DNA of 64,000 bases. Origin: Brevibacillus daliensis. Lineage in GTDB: Bacteria > Bacillota > Bacilli > Brevibacillales > Brevibacillaceae. The stretch spans positions 1-64,000 of the forward strand of contig NZ_JAJISB010000041.1 in the NCBI RefSeq assembly GCF_021245735.1, written 5' to 3'. A program made the position numbers and the translations under genes. This document shows, in pieces, positions 28,101 through 39,579 of this stretch (position 1 is its first letter; each line of letters starts with the position of its first letter). The notes beneath the pieces were generated by a model. The model was not told the origin of the DNA. It ran no database searches and worked only from the letters and a program-made list of their open reading frames with translations.

Positions 28101-28688
28101 GTTGCGACTCCGGTATTCGATGGAGCGGAATATGAAGATGTGCTTGATACGCTGGAAGAAGCTGGTCTTGATCGTGATGGTAAGACCCTATTGTATGATG
28201 GACGCACAGGTGAATCTTTTGACCGTCGTGTAACCGTCGGATGCGTATACATGTTGAAACTAGCTCACTTGGTAGATGATAAGATTCATGCTCGTTCAAC
28301 TGGACCTTACTCACTCGTTACGCAACAGCCACTGGGTGGTAAAGCCCAATTTGGTGGTCAACGCTTCGGGGAGATGGAGGTATGGGCACTTGAAGCATAC
28401 GGTGCTGCCTATACACTTCAAGAGATCCTTACTGTAAAATCCGATGACGTTGTCGGTCGTGTGAAGACGTACGAAGCAATTGTCAAAGGTGAAAATGTTC
28501 CTGAACCAGGTGTTCCAGAATCCTTCAAAGTATTGATTAAGGAATTACAAAGCTTGGGTATGGACGTAAAAATTCTCTCAGGGGACGAGAAAGAGATTGA
28601 AATGCGTGAGTCCGATGATGAGGATGAAGGCACTGGAGAAAAATTAAATCTCTTACCTGAAAGTATTGGTGTAGCAGAAGAAGAGTAA
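25149..28688 (+). CDS. rpoB: RNA polymerase beta subunit
   Basis: A 1179-residue core polymerase subunit. The rifampicin-binding cluster is present at about residues 458-490 ([26 protein letters not shown]) and carries the usual sensitive residues. The active-site region [11 protein letters not shown] and the clamp-contact C-terminus ([20 protein letters not shown]) are intact. The start is taken as TTG 25149, 5 bases after GAGGGGTGA, matching the Bacillus TTG start. A GTG at 25140 overlaps that site. Co-transcribed with rpoC. Confidence 0.97.
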   Translation: MAGKLVQSGKHRQRRTYSRINEVLGLPNLIEIQQKSYQWFLDMGLREMFQDISPIQDFTGNLVLEFIDYSLGEPKYDVDESKERDVTYAAPLRVKVRLLNKETGEVKEQEVFMGDFPLMTETGTFIINGAERVIVSQLVRSPSVYYNTKVDKNGKKTFSATVIPNRGAWLELETDAKDIIYVRIDRTRKIPVTVLLRALGFGTDKDILDLLGHDEKHVNNTLEKDNTDSTEKALIEIYERLRPGEPPTVENAKSLLVSRFFDPKRYDLASVGRYKMNKKLHIKNRLFNQRLAESLVDTQTGEIIAEAGQVIDRRLMERILPMLEGGVNYVDVRTHGGVLENETITLQSVDIFDDEGKVVKVTGNANIDMSVKNITPADIVSAINYFINLLHNIGTTDDIDHLGNRRLRSVGELLQNQFRIGLSRMERVVRERMSIQDQNQITPQALINIRPVIAAIKEFFGSSQLSQFMDQTNPLAELTHKRRLSALGPGGLTRERAGFEVRDVHHSHYGRMCPIETPEGPNIGLINSLSSFARINDYGFIETPRRKIDPETGVVLTEIDYLTADEEDVYNVAQANQPLGEDGRFANEMVICRRKGEIVNIPRDKVDFMDVSPKQVVSVATALIPFLENDDANRALMGSNMQRQAVPLLIPQAPFVGTGMEHKAAQDSGVAIVAKWPGQVERVTAREIWVRRYKEIDGKQVAGDLDKYKLHKFIRSNQGTCINQRPIIKTGDWVVPGDIIGDGPSTEKGELALGRNVIVAFMTWEGYNYEDAILLSEKLVKDDVYTSIHIEEYESEARDTKLGPEEITRDIPNVGEEALKNLDERGIIRVGAEIRDGDILVGKVTPKGVTELTAEERLLHAIFGEKAREVRDTSLRVPHGGSGIIVDVKVFTRDNGDELPPGVNQLVRVYIAQKRKISVGDKMAGRHGNKGVIARIMAEEDMPFLPDGSPVEIVLNPLGVPSRMNIGQVLETHLGMAAKILGIHVATPVFDGAEYEDVLDTLEEAGLDRDGKTLLYDGRTGESFDRRVTVGCVYMLKLAHLVDDKIHARSTGPYSLVTQQPLGGKAQFGGQRFGEMEVWALEAYGAAYTLQEILTVKSDDVVGRVKTYEAIVKGENVPEPGVPESFKVLIKELQSLGMDVKILSGDEKEIEMRESDDEDEGTGEKLNLLPESIGVAEEE

Positions 28689-28716
28689 GATTCCGGTATA
28701 AGGGAGGTAACGCCCT

Positions 28717-31700
28717 GTGATTGATGTCAATAATTTCGAATATATGAAGATTGGTCTCGCTTCCCCCGATAAGATCCGTTCGTGGTCTTTCGGGGAAGTG
28801 AAAAAACCCGAAACAATCAACTACCGTACATTAAAACCAGAAAAAGATGGCTTGTTCTGTGAACGTATTTTCGGGCCAACCAAAGACTGGGAATGTCATT
28901 GCGGTAAATACAAACGTGTACGTTATAAAGGCGTAGTTTGTGATCGTTGCGGTGTTGAAGTAACACGTGCCAAAGTTCGTCGTGAACGTATGGGGCACAT
29001 TGAGCTAGCTGCTCCTGTATCTCATATCTGGTACTTCAAAGGTATTCCTAGCCGTATGGGTCTTGTGCTTGATATGTCTCCTCGTTCACTTGAGGAAGTT
29101 ATCTACTTCGCTTCATATGTAGTAGTAGATGCTGGTGACACACCTCTTGACAAGAAACAATTGCTGTCTGAAAAGGAATTCCGTAACTATCGTGAGAAGT
29201 ATGGTCAATCTTTCACAGCAATGATGGGTGCTGAAGCGATTCGTCGTCTATTAGCAGAAATCGATCTGGAGAAAGATGTAGCTAATCTGAAGGAAGATCT
29301 GAAAACAGCACAAGGCCAACGCCGCAGTCGTGCGATTAAGCGTCTGGAAGTTTTGGAAGCATTCCGTAACTCCGGCAATCGCCCAGACTGGATGGTTCTT
29401 GATGTATTGCCAGTAATCCCTCCAGAGCTTCGTCCGATGGTACAGTTGGATGGTGGTCGTTTTGCTACCTCTGACTTGAATGACTTATACCGTCGTGTAA
29501 TTAACCGTAATAACCGTCTAAAGCGTCTTCTTGAATTAGGCGCTCCAGACATTATCGTACAAAACGAAAAACGTATGCTTCAGGAAGCTGTTGACGCATT
29601 GATCGATAATGGTCGTCGTGGTCGTCCTGTAACAGGTCCGGGTAATCGTCCGTTGAAATCCTTGAGCCACATGCTTAAGGGTAAACAAGGTCGTTTCCGT
29701 CAAAATCTGTTGGGTAAACGTGTTGACTACTCTGGTCGTTCCGTTATCGTTGTAGGACCTAACCTGAAAATGTACCAATGCGGTTTGCCTAAGGAAATGG
29801 CTCTTGAGCTATTCAAGCCTTTCGTAATGAAAGAGTTGGTAGCTAAAGGTCTTGCTCATAATATCAAGAGTGCAAAGCGAAAGGTTGAGCGTGTACAACA
29901 TGAAGTATGGGATGTTTTAGAGGAAGTAATTAGAGAACATCCGGTACTGTTGAACCGTGCCCCTACCTTGCACCGTCTGGGTATCCAGGCGTTTGAACCG
30001 GTGCTTGTAGAAGGTCGCGCAATCCGTCTTCACCCGCTTGTATGTACTGCCTACAACGCAGACTTTGACGGTGACCAGATGGCTGTTCACGTACCGCTTT
30101 CTGCAGAAGCGCAGGCTGAAGCACGCATCTTGATGCTTGCAGCACAAAACATCTTGAACCCGAAAGATGGTAAGCCAGTTGTTACTCCTTCTCAGGATAT
30201 GGTGCTTGGTTCTTACTATCTGACACTGGAACGCGAAGGCGATATAGGTGAAGGTTCCATTTTCCGTGATCCTGCTGATGCCATTGCTGCCTATGAAAAT
30301 GGTTATATTAGCTTGCAAACACGTATCATTATTCCAGCTAACAGCTTGAATAAGGAATCGTTCACGGAAAAACAAAAAGATAAATTGCTTGTTACTACTG
30401 TTGGTAAGGTTATCTTTAATGAAATCTTCCCTACTGACTTGCCATTTATCAACGCTCCAACAAGAGAAAACCTACGTGACCAGGTATCTGATGAGTTCTT
30501 TATCTTTGAAAAAGGCCAAGATACGAATGAATTTATTCGTAATCTGAAAGATCCAGGTGCTGTGAAAAAAGGTTTCCTTGGTACAATCATTGCTGAATGC
30601 TTCAGTCGTTTTGGTACAACTAAAACTTCTGAGATTCTTGATAAAATCAAAGAACTTAGCTTCAAGTACTCGACAAAAGCTGGTATTACAATTGCCGTAG
30701 CTGATATCGTTGTTCCTGAAGAGAAGAAAGATATTCTTCTTGCTGCAGATGAAAAAGTTAATACCGTTATGGCGCAATTCCGTCGCGGTCTAATCACCGA
30801 AGATGAGCGTTATGACCGAGTTATCTCTATCTGGTCTAAGTCGAAAGATGAAGTAACAGAAGTATTGATGAAGTCCATGGATAAGTTTAATGCGATCTTT
30901 ATGATGGCTAACTCCGGTGCCCGTGGTAATGTATCTCAGATCACACAGCTGGCTGGTATGCGCGGTCTGATGGCGAACCCATCTGGTCGTATCATCGAGT
31001 TGCCGATCAAATCTAACTTCCGTGAAGGTCTGACAGTACTTGAATACTTTATCTCTACGCATGGTGCGCGTAAAGGTTTGGCCGATACCGCTCTGCGTAC
31101 AGCTGACTCAGGTTACCTGACTCGTCGTCTGGTTGACGTAGCACAAGACGTTATCGTTCGCGAAATCGATTGCGGAACTGATAAAGGTATTCGTGTTACT
31201 GCCATCAAAGATGGTAAAGAAGAAATTGAAAAACTGTCTGACCGTTTGGTTGGTCGTACATGCTTTGAAACAGTACGCCATCCAGAAACAGGTGAAGTTC
31301 TCGTTCGTCGTAATGAGGAAATCACAGAGGATATGGCTGAATACATCGTTAAAATTGGAATTTCTGAAGTCTACATCCGTAACGTTCTAGCTTGCCGCAC
31401 CAGTCATGGTGTATGCAAACGTTGCTATGGACGTAACCTGGCAACAGGTGCAGAAGTAGAAATCGGAGAAGCAGTTGGTATTATCGCTGCACAATCCATC
31501 GGAGAACCTGGTACACAGCTTACCATGCGTACGTTCCATACCGGTGGGGTTGCAGGGGACGATATTACACAAGGTTTGCCACGTATTCAAGAGTTGTTTG
31601 AAGCTCGTAATCCAAAAGGTCAGGCTGTTATTACCGAGATTGACTGTGAAGTAGTAAGTATTCGTGAAGATAAAGATAAGCGTATTATCGAAATTCGCGG

Positions 31701-32337
31701 TGAAGCAGAAAACAAAGAATACGCTGCACCATATGGATCGCGTATTAAGGTAACTGTTGGTCAGAAGCTGAATGCTGGTGACGAGTTAACAGAGGGTTCT
31801 GTTGATCCAAAAGAAATGCTGAAAGTTCGCGGACAACGCGGTGTATCCAACTACATCTTGCAAGAGGTACAAAAGGTTTACCGTATGCAAGGGGTAGAAA
31901 TCAACGACAAGCACGTCGAGGTAATGATTCGTCAAATGCTTCGCAAGCTGCGTGTTAGTGATAGTGGAGATACCGATCTATTACCAGGATCTTATGTTGA
32001 AGTACATGAGTTCGAACAGGCAAATGCCAAAGTTCTCATTGAAGGTAAGAGTCCTGCTGTAGGACGTCCAGTTCTGCTTGGTATTACCAAAGCATCTCTT
32101 GAAACTGATTCCTTCTTGTCTGCTGCATCATTCCAGGAGACTACTCGTGTCCTAACTGATGCCGCAATTAAGGGTAAAGTGGACCGCTTATTAGGTCTGA
32201 AAGAGAACGTTATTATTGGTAAGTTAATTCCAGCGGGTACAGGAATGTCACGTTACCGCAATGCTAAGCTACTTACAGGTAAAGATGAAGAGGGTAATCC
32301 AGTAGAAGTACTGGAAACAGCTTCAGCAGAGAAATAG
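28717..32337 (+). CDS. rpoC: RNA polymerase beta' subunit
   Basis: A 1206-residue catalytic subunit. The N-terminal zinc site is CHC at about residues 60-62 plus CDRC. The catalytic magnesium loop [12 protein letters not shown] lies near residue 447. The second zinc site ([11 protein letters not shown]) lies in the C-terminal half, followed by [20 protein letters not shown] of the trigger-loop region. GTG start 28717 behind AAGGGAGGT. Confidence 0.98.
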   Translation: MIDVNNFEYMKIGLASPDKIRSWSFGEVKKPETINYRTLKPEKDGLFCERIFGPTKDWECHCGKYKRVRYKGVVCDRCGVEVTRAKVRRERMGHIELAAPVSHIWYFKGIPSRMGLVLDMSPRSLEEVIYFASYVVVDAGDTPLDKKQLLSEKEFRNYREKYGQSFTAMMGAEAIRRLLAEIDLEKDVANLKEDLKTAQGQRRSRAIKRLEVLEAFRNSGNRPDWMVLDVLPVIPPELRPMVQLDGGRFATSDLNDLYRRVINRNNRLKRLLELGAPDIIVQNEKRMLQEAVDALIDNGRRGRPVTGPGNRPLKSLSHMLKGKQGRFRQNLLGKRVDYSGRSVIVVGPNLKMYQCGLPKEMALELFKPFVMKELVAKGLAHNIKSAKRKVERVQHEVWDVLEEVIREHPVLLNRAPTLHRLGIQAFEPVLVEGRAIRLHPLVCTAYNADFDGDQMAVHVPLSAEAQAEARILMLAAQNILNPKDGKPVVTPSQDMVLGSYYLTLEREGDIGEGSIFRDPADAIAAYENGYISLQTRIIIPANSLNKESFTEKQKDKLLVTTVGKVIFNEIFPTDLPFINAPTRENLRDQVSDEFFIFEKGQDTNEFIRNLKDPGAVKKGFLGTIIAECFSRFGTTKTSEILDKIKELSFKYSTKAGITIAVADIVVPEEKKDILLAADEKVNTVMAQFRRGLITEDERYDRVISIWSKSKDEVTEVLMKSMDKFNAIFMMANSGARGNVSQITQLAGMRGLMANPSGRIIELPIKSNFREGLTVLEYFISTHGARKGLADTALRTADSGYLTRRLVDVAQDVIVREIDCGTDKGIRVTAIKDGKEEIEKLSDRLVGRTCFETVRHPETGEVLVRRNEEITEDMAEYIVKIGISEVYIRNVLACRTSHGVCKRCYGRNLATGAEVEIGEAVGIIAAQSIGEPGTQLTMRTFHTGGVAGDDITQGLPRIQELFEARNPKGQAVITEIDCEVVSIREDKDKRIIEIRGEAENKEYAAPYGSRIKVTVGQKLNAGDELTEGSVDPKEMLKVRGQRGVSNYILQEVQKVYRMQGVEINDKHVEVMIRQMLRKLRVSDSGDTDLLPGSYVEVHEFEQANAKVLIEGKSPAVGRPVLLGITKASLETDSFLSAASFQETTRVLTDAAIKGKVDRLLGLKENVIIGKLIPAGTGMSRYRNAKLLTGKDEEGNPVEVLETASAEK

Positions 32338-32363
32338 ATAGCGAAAAAAATGCTAGATTAGAT

Positions 32364-32394
32364 GGCAGCCATATCATTTATATGGTTGCCTTTC
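32364..32394 (+). terminator. Terminator of rpoB-rpoC
   Basis: Perfect or near-perfect 11-bp arms GGCAGCCATAT (32364-32374) and ATATGGTTGCC (32380-32390, one G-T pair), followed by TTTC. The next operon has its own promoter at 32435. Confidence 0.8.
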
Positions 32395-32434
32395 TATCTA
32401 CATTTTTCCAGTATAAAAAATATAGAATAAATGA

Positions 32435-32463
32435 TTGACTTCTATGTTTGAAACTGGTATGAT
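32435..32463 (+). promoter_or_regulatory. SigA promoter of ybxF-rpsL-rpsG-fusA
   Basis: TTGACT (32435-32440), a 17-base spacer and TATGAT (32458-32463) with a TGG extension. It lies about 45 bases before the ybxF start. Confidence 0.85.
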
Positions 32464-32508
32464 ATTCGAGTGTGCCTGATACTCATCACTTTGGAGGATA
32501 TGATAATC

Positions 32509-32763
32509 ATGTCTTATGAAAAAGTAGAGTGGGCAAAGGAGTTAACGATCGGTATTAACCAGACAACTAAAGTTGTTGAGCATGACCAGGCAATGGAAGT
32601 GTTTCTTGCTAAGGATGCAGACAAGCGTTTAATACAAAAGATCGCACTTCTATGTAAAGAAAAGGGTGTTCCCATCAACTATGTGGATTCTATGAAACGT
32701 CTTGGTAAGGCGTGTGGAATTCAAGTTGGGGCAGCTGCTTGCGCTATTAAAAAAAGTAGTTAA
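32509..32763 (+). CDS. ybxF: L7Ae-family K-turn-binding protein YbxF
   Basis: An 84-residue L7Ae/L30e-fold protein that binds kink-turn RNA. The family signature is VFLAKDADKRLIQKI and the C-terminal DSMKRLGKACGIQVGAAACA. Start ATG 32509 matches homologues beginning MSY; an ATG at 32500 is too close to GGAGG. Located before rpsL as in other Bacilli. Possible partners are rRNA, RNase P RNA or riboswitch K-turns; not determined from sequence. Confidence 0.93.
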   Translation: MSYEKVEWAKELTIGINQTTKVVEHDQAMEVFLAKDADKRLIQKIALLCKEKGVPINYVDSMKRLGKACGIQVGAAACAIKKSS

Positions 32764-32881
32764 GTCATGTTTTTGTTGATCCCTGCATCTGGCGTCAGCA
32801 AAGGCATTTCATTTTGCCCGTTTGTGACTCACCTGGATCTGTGGTCTTACAATAAGAAATTGAGGAAGGAGGAAAAAGATC

Positions 32882-33304
32882 ATGCCTACAATTAACCAAT
32901 TAGTGCGCAAAGGTCGTCAAGACAAAATTGAAAAGTCTAAGTCCCCTGCTCTACAAAAAGGGTACAATAGCTTCAAAAAGTCCCAAACGAACCAAAGCTC
33001 ACCTCAAAAACGCGGTGTATGTACTCGTGTAGGTACAATGACACCTAAAAAACCAAACTCCGCGCTTCGTAAGTATGCTCGTGTACGTTTAACTAACGGT
33101 ATCGAGGTTACTGCTTACATCGGTGGTATTGGTCACAACCTCCAAGAGCATAGCGTAGTGCTAGTTCGCGGTGGTCGTGTAAAAGACTTACCAGGGGTTC
33201 GTTATCACATCGTTCGTGGTGCGCTTGATACTGCGGGTGTTAACAACCGTATGCAAGGACGTTCCAAATATGGTACTAAACGTCCTAAGGCTGCAAAAAA
33301 ATAA
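32882..33304 (+). CDS. rpsL: Ribosomal protein S12
   Basis: A 140-residue decoding-centre protein. The conserved loop [15 protein letters not shown] contains the lysine whose substitution usually gives streptomycin resistance, and it is wild type here; [15 protein letters not shown] contains the second. GAAGGAGG upstream. First ribosomal gene of the str cluster. Confidence 0.98.
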   Translation: MPTINQLVRKGRQDKIEKSKSPALQKGYNSFKKSQTNQSSPQKRGVCTRVGTMTPKKPNSALRKYARVRLTNGIEVTAYIGGIGHNLQEHSVVLVRGGRVKDLPGVRYHIVRGALDTAGVNNRMQGRSKYGTKRPKAAKK

Positions 33305-33360
33305 TATAATCACCACCGGTGGTTATTTGAACTTATCTCTAAGTAAAGGAGGGAAATTTG

Positions 33361-33831
33361 ATGCCTCGTAAAGGTCCAGTTACGCGCCGTGACGTATTGC
33401 CAGATCCAATTCATAACAGCAAGTTGGTTACTCGTTTGATCAACCGTTTGATGTTGGATGGTAAGCGTGGTGTAGCGCAAAACATTCTTTATAATTCTTT
33501 CGACATCATCCAAGAACGTACAGGACGCAACCCTATGGAAGTGTTCGAGGAAGCTCTTAAAAACATCATGCCAGTACTTGAGGTTAAAGCACGCCGTGTA
33601 GGTGGTGCTAACTACCAAGTACCGATTGAAGTTAGACCTGAGCGCCGTACGACTCTAGGACTTCGTTGGTTGGTAAACTATGCTCGTCTTCGTGGTGAAA
33701 AAACTATGGAACAGCGTTTGGCTAACGAAATCATGGATGCTGCAAACAATACTGGTGCAGCTGTTAAGAAACGTGAGGATACTCACAAAATGGCTGAAGC
33801 AAACAAAGCGTTTGCTCACTATCGCTGGTAG
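33361..33831 (+). CDS. rpsG: Ribosomal protein S7
   Basis: A 156-residue primary 16S rRNA-binding protein of the 30S head. [17 protein letters not shown] at the N-terminus and the conserved [17 protein letters not shown] loop are visible. ATG 33361 follows AAGGAGGG. A preceding in-frame TTG is rejected as it lies closer to the ribosome site. Confidence 0.97.
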   Translation: MPRKGPVTRRDVLPDPIHNSKLVTRLINRLMLDGKRGVAQNILYNSFDIIQERTGRNPMEVFEEALKNIMPVLEVKARRVGGANYQVPIEVRPERRTTLGLRWLVNYARLRGEKTMEQRLANEIMDAANNTGAAVKKREDTHKMAEANKAFAHYRW

Positions 33832-33839
33832 AATTCTCA

Positions 33840-33864
33840 GCGGGTATTCATATTGGATACCCGC
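33840..33864 (+). other. Hairpin between rpsG and fusA
   Basis: Perfect 8-bp arms GCGGGTAT (33840-33847) and ATACCCGC (33857-33864) with a 9-base loop and no T run. It may slow or process the transcript between the two genes. Confidence 0.5.
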
Positions 33865-33900
33865 ATATTCTCACATATGAGTATGGAAGGAGCATCTCTA

Positions 33901-35979
33901 ATGGCTCGCGAATTCTCTCTTGCGAATACGCGCAATATCGGTATCATGGCACACATTGATGCCGGTAAAACGACGACTACTGAGCGTATTCTGTTTTACA
34001 CTGGTCGCGTTCATAAAATCGGTGAGACACATGAAGGTGCCGCAACGATGGACTGGATGGAACAAGAACAAGAACGTGGTATTACTATCACTTCCGCAGC
34101 TACAACTGCCCAATGGGAAGGTCACCGCATCAACATCATCGATACTCCTGGTCACGTAGACTTCACGGTTGAAGTTGAACGTTCCTTGCGTGTACTTGAT
34201 GGTAGCGTGTGTGTGTTCGATGCTAAAGGCGGCGTTGAGCCACAGTCTGAGACTGTATGGCGTCAAGCGGATCGTTATGGCGTACCTCGTATCTGCTATG
34301 TAAACAAAATGGATATCATGGGTGCAGACTTTGAAATGTGTGTAGACCAAATCAAAACTCGCCTGGGTGCAAATCCAGTAGCTATTCAGTACCCAATTGG
34401 TGCTGAGGATAATTTCACAGGTATTATTGACCTTGTTGAAATGAAAGCTAACATCTATGTAGATGATTTGGGTAAAACCTCTGAGAAATCTGAAATCCCT
34501 GCTGAACTTAAAGAAAAATGCGAAGAACTTCGTATGAAGCTAGTTGAAGCAGCGGCTGAACAAGATGAAGAGTTAATGATGAAATACCTTGAAGGTGAAG
34601 AGTTGACGATTGATGAAATCAAAATGGCTCTTCGCAAAGGTACAATCGGAGTTAACCTGGTACCTGTTCTTTGTGGATCTTCTTACAAGAACAAAGGTGT
34701 TCAATTAATGCTTGATGCAGTAATTGCCTACCTACCAGCTCCAATCGATGTACCTGCAATCAAAGGTACTATTCCAGATTCTGAAGAAGAAACAGTTCGT
34801 GAATCCGACGATAATGGTCCTTTCTCTGCTCTTGCGTTCAAGATCATGACTGACCCTTATGTTGGTAAACTTACATTCTTCCGTGTGTACTCTGGTACTC
34901 TTTCTTCCGGTTCTTACTTGATTAACTCTACTAAGGGTAAACGCGAGCGTATTGGTCGTATCCTACAAATGCACGCTAACCACCGTGAAGAGATCCCGAT
35001 GGTTTACTCAGGTGATATCGCAGCTGCTGTAGGTTTGAAAGATACTACTACAGGTGATACTCTGTGTGATGAAAAATCTCCAGTTATCCTTGAATCTATG
35101 ACTTTCCCTGATCCAGTTATCTCAGTTGCTATCGAACCTAAATCTAAAGCAGACCAAGACAAGATGGGTATCGCCCTTTCTAAACTGTCTGAAGAAGATC
35201 CAACGTTCCGTACGCACACTGATGAAGAAACTGGGCAAACTATCATCGCTGGTATGGGTGAGCTTCACCTAGATATCCTCGTAGACCGTATGAGACGTGA
35301 ATTCAAGGTAGAAGCTAACGTGGGTGCTCCACAAGTAGCTTACCGTGAAACGTTCAAAGGGTCTGCGAAAGTTGATGGTAAGTTTGTACGTCAATCAGGT
35401 GGTCGTGGTCAATACGGTCACGTTGTGGTTGAGTTCTCTCCACTTGAGCCAGGTCAAGGCTTCCAGTTCGAGAACAAAGTTGTCGGTGGTGCGGTTCCTC
35501 GTGAATACATCCCTGCAGCGCAAGCTGGTATTGAAGAATCCATGAAAAATGGTGTAATCGCTGGCTTCCCATTGGTTGACATTAAAGCTGTTATCGTTGA
35601 CGGTAGCTACCATGATGTAGACTCCTCCGAGATGGCGTTTAAAGTGGCTGGTTCTTTGGCGCTTAAAGAAGCTGCTAAGAAGTGCGGAGCTGTACTTCTT
35701 GAGCCAATCATGAAAGTAGAAGTTACTGTTCCTGAAGACTACATGGGTGATGTTATGGGTGACATCAACTCTCGTCGTGGACGTATCGAAGGTATGGAAG
35801 CTCGTGCTAACGCACAAGTTATCCGTGCAATGGTACCTCTTTCCGAGATGTTTGGTTACTCTACTGTACTTCGTTCCCGTACTCAAGGTCGCGGTCAGTA
35901 CTCTATGCAAATCGATCATTACGAAGAAGTACCAAGAAACATCTCTGAAGAAATCATCAAGAAAGTTAAAGGTGAATAA
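33901..35979 (+). CDS. fusA: Elongation factor G
   Basis: A 692-residue translational GTPase that drives translocation. G1 is [14 protein letters not shown]2 RGITITSA, G3 DTPGHVDF, G4 NKMD. Domain IV includes [10 protein letters not shown] and the C-terminal domain V ends [12 protein letters not shown]. The start at 33901 is preceded by AAGGAG; the frame is open 48 bases further upstream but that part is not family-like. Confidence 0.98.
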   Translation: MAREFSLANTRNIGIMAHIDAGKTTTTERILFYTGRVHKIGETHEGAATMDWMEQEQERGITITSAATTAQWEGHRINIIDTPGHVDFTVEVERSLRVLDGSVCVFDAKGGVEPQSETVWRQADRYGVPRICYVNKMDIMGADFEMCVDQIKTRLGANPVAIQYPIGAEDNFTGIIDLVEMKANIYVDDLGKTSEKSEIPAELKEKCEELRMKLVEAAAEQDEELMMKYLEGEELTIDEIKMALRKGTIGVNLVPVLCGSSYKNKGVQLMLDAVIAYLPAPIDVPAIKGTIPDSEEETVRESDDNGPFSALAFKIMTDPYVGKLTFFRVYSGTLSSGSYLINSTKGKRERIGRILQMHANHREEIPMVYSGDIAAAVGLKDTTTGDTLCDEKSPVILESMTFPDPVISVAIEPKSKADQDKMGIALSKLSEEDPTFRTHTDEETGQTIIAGMGELHLDILVDRMRREFKVEANVGAPQVAYRETFKGSAKVDGKFVRQSGGRGQYGHVVVEFSPLEPGQGFQFENKVVGGAVPREYIPAAQAGIEESMKNGVIAGFPLVDIKAVIVDGSYHDVDSSEMAFKVAGSLALKEAAKKCGAVLLEPIMKVEVTVPEDYMGDVMGDINSRRGRIEGMEARANAQVIRAMVPLSEMFGYSTVLRSRTQGRGQYSMQIDHYEEVPRNISEEIIKKVKGE

Positions 35980-36044
35980 TTCTTCTTTGCATGTTGTAAA
36001 TTTGTACTTTTTCGAGTGTAGATTTTTCTCTTTATCTTGAAAGA

Positions 36045-36097
36045 AGAAAGGTTTACAATAATGTCTGGGAATCAACCTATGATATGTAAACCTTTCT
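36045..36097 (+). promoter_or_regulatory. 13-bp perfect inverted repeat between fusA and tuf
   Basis: AGAAAGGTTTACA (36045-36057) and TGTAAACCTTTCT (36085-36097) are separated by 27 bases. No T run follows, and a TATAAT lies at 36107-36112. It could be a processing hairpin, a weak terminator or a DNA site overlapping a tuf promoter. The -35 region for that TATAAT is poor. Confidence 0.5.
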
Positions 36098-36144
36098 ATC
36101 TATACTTATAATAACCTTTAATCCTTAAGGAGGCTTAAATTCTA

Positions 36145-37335
36145 ATGGCTAAAGAAAAATTTGAGCGGAATAAACCCCACGTAAATATCGGTACTATCGG
36201 TCACGTTGACCATGGTAAAACAACTCTAACTGCAGCTATCACAAGTGTACTTGCAATCGCTGGTGGAGCAAAAGCTATGGATTACGGTAGCATTGACGCT
36301 GCTCCTGAAGAGCGCGAACGTGGTATCACAATCAATACTTCACACGTTGAGTATGAAACTGCTACTCGTCACTATGCACACGTTGACTGCCCAGGTCACG
36401 CCGACTATGTTAAAAACATGATCACTGGTGCTGCACAAATGGACGGAGCGATCCTAGTAGTATCTGCTGCTGACGGTCCAATGCCACAAACTCGTGAGCA
36501 CATCCTTCTTTCTAAACAAGTAGGTGTACCTTACATCGTAGTATTCATGAACAAATGCGACATGGTTGACGATGAAGAGTTGCTTGAACTAGTTGAAATG
36601 GAAATCCGTGACCTATTGTCTCAATATGAGTTCCCAGGTGACGATACTCCTGTAGTCAAAGGTTCTGCTAAAGAAGCTTTGGACAACCCAACTGGTGAAT
36701 GGGCACAAAAAATTCTTGAGTTGATGGAAGCTGTTGACAGCTACATCCCAACTCCAGAACGTGCTACTGACAAACCTTTCTTGATGCCTGTAGAGGACGT
36801 ATTCACAATCACTGGTCGTGGTACAGTTGCTACTGGTCGTGTTGAGCGCGGTGTTATCAAAGTTGGTGACGCTATCGAGATCATCGGTCTTCAAGAAGAA
36901 ACTCGCAACTCCACTGTAACAGGTGTTGAGATGTTCCGTAAGCTTCTTGACCAAGCTCAAGCTGGTGACAACATCGGTGCACTACTTCGTGGTGTTGAGC
37001 GTAAGGATATCGAGCGTGGACAATGTCTAGCTAAACCAGGTTCCGTAAAACCTTACACTAAATTCAAATGCGAAGTATACGTTCTTTCTAAAGAAGAGGG
37101 TGGACGTCACACTCCATTCTTCGCTAACTACCGTCCACAGTTCTACTTCCGTACAACTGACGTAACAGGTATCGTTCAATTGCCAGAAGGCGTTGAAATG
37201 ATCATGCCTGGCGATAACACTGAGTTCACTGTTGAACTTATTGCTCCAGTTGCAATGGAACAAGGTACTCGCTTCGCGATTCGCGAAGGTGGCCGTACTG
37301 TAGGCGCTGGCGTAGTATCTACAATCGTTGAGTAG
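36145..37335 (+). CDS. tuf: Elongation factor Tu
   Basis: A 396-residue GTPase that delivers aminoacyl-tRNA. G1 is [14 protein letters not shown]3 [13 protein letters not shown]4 NKCD, then domains 2 and 3 with [12 protein letters not shown] and FRTTDVTG. Codon use is strongly biased, as in highly expressed genes. AAGGAGG lies upstream and a clear terminator follows, so tuf ends the str cluster here. Confidence 0.98.
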   Translation: MAKEKFERNKPHVNIGTIGHVDHGKTTLTAAITSVLAIAGGAKAMDYGSIDAAPEERERGITINTSHVEYETATRHYAHVDCPGHADYVKNMITGAAQMDGAILVVSAADGPMPQTREHILLSKQVGVPYIVVFMNKCDMVDDEELLELVEMEIRDLLSQYEFPGDDTPVVKGSAKEALDNPTGEWAQKILELMEAVDSYIPTPERATDKPFLMPVEDVFTITGRGTVATGRVERGVIKVGDAIEIIGLQEETRNSTVTGVEMFRKLLDQAQAGDNIGALLRGVERKDIERGQCLAKPGSVKPYTKFKCEVYVLSKEEGGRHTPFFANYRPQFYFRTTDVTGIVQLPEGVEMIMPGDNTEFTVELIAPVAMEQGTRFAIREGGRTVGAGVVSTIVE

Positions 37336-37352
37336 TCTTTACTTGATTAATG

Positions 37353-37384
37353 AAACCCGAGAGTATATCTCTCGGGTTTTTATT
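37353..37384 (+). terminator. Rho-independent terminator after tuf
   Basis: Perfect 11-bp arms AAACCCGAGAG (37353-37363) and CTCTCGGGTTT (37369-37379) with a 5-base loop, then a T-rich tail. Confidence 0.92.
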
Positions 37385-37495
37385 TTGTTTGTTGGTAAAA
37401 GTGGGGTAGGTGTACTTTAAAACGCCATAGTAAAACTAGGTTCTACCTGCTACAATATCTCTTATGACAAATACGGTATAGAGGAGATAATCATT

Positions 37496-38422
37496 TTGAA
37501 GATCAAAGAGCAGCATATCTATATCATTTTAGCTGCGGTAATTGTGATCTGGGGCTTAAATACGGTCATGATTAAATATCTATCATTTTTTCCACCAGCA
37601 ATCATTGCTGCTATTCGGATGACAGTGGCGGCTTTAACGCTTACCCCAATAATATTTGCCTATCGCAACAAGTATCACATCACAAAAAAACAATGGGGAT
37701 ATGTTGCTGGTATTGGTGCAACTTCCATTGCTCTTCATCAGATATTTATCGCTTGGGGCATGCAAATGACGACGGCGGGAAATGCATCTTTGATTCTTGC
37801 CTTAAATCCATTGGTGACAGCCATCTTAGCAGCTATCTTTTTAAGAGAGTCTATCCATCTTCGGAAAATTATCGGTGTAATTTTGGGCTTTAGTGGGGTA
37901 TTGCTTGTAGTAGGTGGAAGCACTCACACTGACATGAACAGTAATATTGGTGATGTAATCATATTTATTTCAATGATCATGTATGTCGTGGGTGGTCTAT
38001 TAATAAGAAAAGCAACTTCAAGTGGGGTACCTGTTTTATTATTAACTGCTTGTTCGCAATGGATAGGAGCGTTGTTTTTAATTTTTACATCATTTATTAT
38101 CTATCCAATGGATACGATTGTACAAAGCTTTCATATAGATGGGTTTACCTGGTTTGTAATCGGTATTTCAGGTATGTTGGCAACGGGTCTCGGAACGTTA
38201 GGGTGGAATATGGGCATTCAACGAATTGGTGCTAGCCGTACTTCCATATTCTTAAATGGAATGCCAATCGCAGGGATGTTTTTCGCTACACTTTTGCTAG
38301 ATGAGCCTCTTACTATTGTCGTGGCGGTTGCCCTTTTGTTAACAGTGGCAGGTGTATATCTAGGTTCTACAACGCCGAAGTTAGTAAAGAGAACCTCTAC
38401 ATTAAAACAGACAGAGATATGA
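37496..38422 (+). CDS. EamA-family (DMT superfamily) transporter
   Basis: A 308-residue membrane protein with about ten hydrophobic segments in two EamA repeats. The first begins AAVIVIWGLNTVMIKYLS; the second ends around GIQRIGASRTSIFLNGMPI. Family members export metabolites or amino acids; the substrate is unknown. The TTG start follows GAGGAGATAA with 6-7-base spacing. Codon use is less biased than in the ribosomal genes beside it. It interrupts the usual tuf-rpsJ adjacency and converges on the haemoglobin gene. Confidence 0.88.
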   Translation: MKIKEQHIYIILAAVIVIWGLNTVMIKYLSFFPPAIIAAIRMTVAALTLTPIIFAYRNKYHITKKQWGYVAGIGATSIALHQIFIAWGMQMTTAGNASLILALNPLVTAILAAIFLRESIHLRKIIGVILGFSGVLLVVGGSTHTDMNSNIGDVIIFISMIMYVVGGLLIRKATSSGVPVLLLTACSQWIGALFLIFTSFIIYPMDTIVQSFHIDGFTWFVIGISGMLATGLGTLGWNMGIQRIGASRTSIFLNGMPIAGMFFATLLLDEPLTIVVAVALLLTVAGVYLGSTTPKLVKRTSTLKQTEI

Positions 38423-38450
38423 AGTGCCAAATAAAAGTTCTATATAATAG

Positions 38451-38488
38451 AAGAAACAGGATCGCCTACGAGGGTGATCCTGTTTCTT
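38451..38488 (+). terminator. Bidirectional terminator between convergent genes
   Basis: Perfect 13-bp arms AAGAAACAGGATC (38451-38463) and GATCCTGTTTCTT (38476-38488). The haemoglobin stop codon (38466-38468, minus strand) lies within the loop, so the hairpin overlaps the end of that gene. It can serve both strands. Confidence 0.85.
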
Positions 38489-38870
38489 CGTCCCATTGGT
38501 TAATCATATGGTGTGCTGTTAAAGTTAAACGATCAAAAATGATTTGACGGAGTGGTTCCTCAATATTTGCACATTGTAGCGCTTGTTCCATACAAAGTAG
38601 CCAAGCTCCAGCTCTTTTCGCTGTGACCGGAAATGGGAGATGACGGGCACGAAGCATTGGATGCCCATGTGTATCAGTATAGAGTGTAGGTCCTCCTAGG
38701 AACTGTGTTAAAAAAAGAGTTTGCTTTTCTTTTGTTTCCGTCAAATCATCTGGAAAGATAGGTTTAAGGTCAGGGTCTTTTGCTACCAGATTATAAAAGT
38801 GGTTAACCAGTTTAGTTACAGTTGGAGCCCCACCGATTTGATCATAGAGACTTCCAGATATTTCACTCAC
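38466..38870 (-). CDS. Truncated haemoglobin (group II, YjbI-like)
   Basis: A 134-residue 2-on-2 globin. Group II features are SLYDQIGG at the start, the CD-region FYNLVAKDP, the proximal-His region RARHLPFPVT (His F8), and the Trp at G8 in AGAWLLCMEQAL. Such proteins bind oxygen or NO. The start is a GTG with AGAGGTG upstream on the minus strand. It is monocistronic and converges with the EamA transporter. Confidence 0.93.
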   Translation of the reverse strand: MSEISGSLYDQIGGAPTVTKLVNHFYNLVAKDPDLKPIFPDDLTETKEKQTLFLTQFLGGPTLYTDTHGHPMLRARHLPFPVTAKRAGAWLLCMEQALQCANIEEPLRQIIFDRLTLTAHHMINQWDEETGSPS

Positions 38871-38970
38871 ACGAAAGCACCTCTCTATAGTATAATCAAA
38901 AATGTTGTAAAGTGATTTCTTCTATTATACTAATTAAAAATAGGTTTTCATAGAAACAATAAAAAATAAC

Positions 38971-38999
38971 TTGCATTGCCTATTTGTTTTTAGTACAAT
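38971..38999 (+). promoter_or_regulatory. SigA promoter of the S10-spc-alpha operon
   Basis: TTGCAT (38971-38976), a 17-base spacer and TACAAT (38994-38999). It gives a leader of about 125 bases before rpsJ. Confidence 0.75.
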
Positions 39000-39019
39000 A
39001 GTGAATGTTGGTCATGGAC

Positions 39020-39442
<423 letters not shown>

Positions 39443-39579
39443 TTTTTGTTGTGAATATGACACGCTGGTAGGCGTTGTCTTAATGAAAGAATTCTCCACG
39501 TAGCGCCCCTGCTCGTCAGTAGGGACATTGATACAACAATAGGTCATTTTAGTAAATTGTAATGTAGGAGGTGGCACAA

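Noticed and set aside
33040-33100. Streptomycin-resistance change in rpsL
   Set aside because: The [10 protein letters not shown] loop keeps its lysines.
34455-34637. Short minus-strand frames within fusA, rpoB and rpoC
   Set aside because: They follow the codon bias of the host gene on the other strand and have no initiation signals.
35395-36075. 226-residue minus-strand open frame
   Set aside because: It is a shadow of fusA on the opposite strand, with no ribosome site and no recognisable family.
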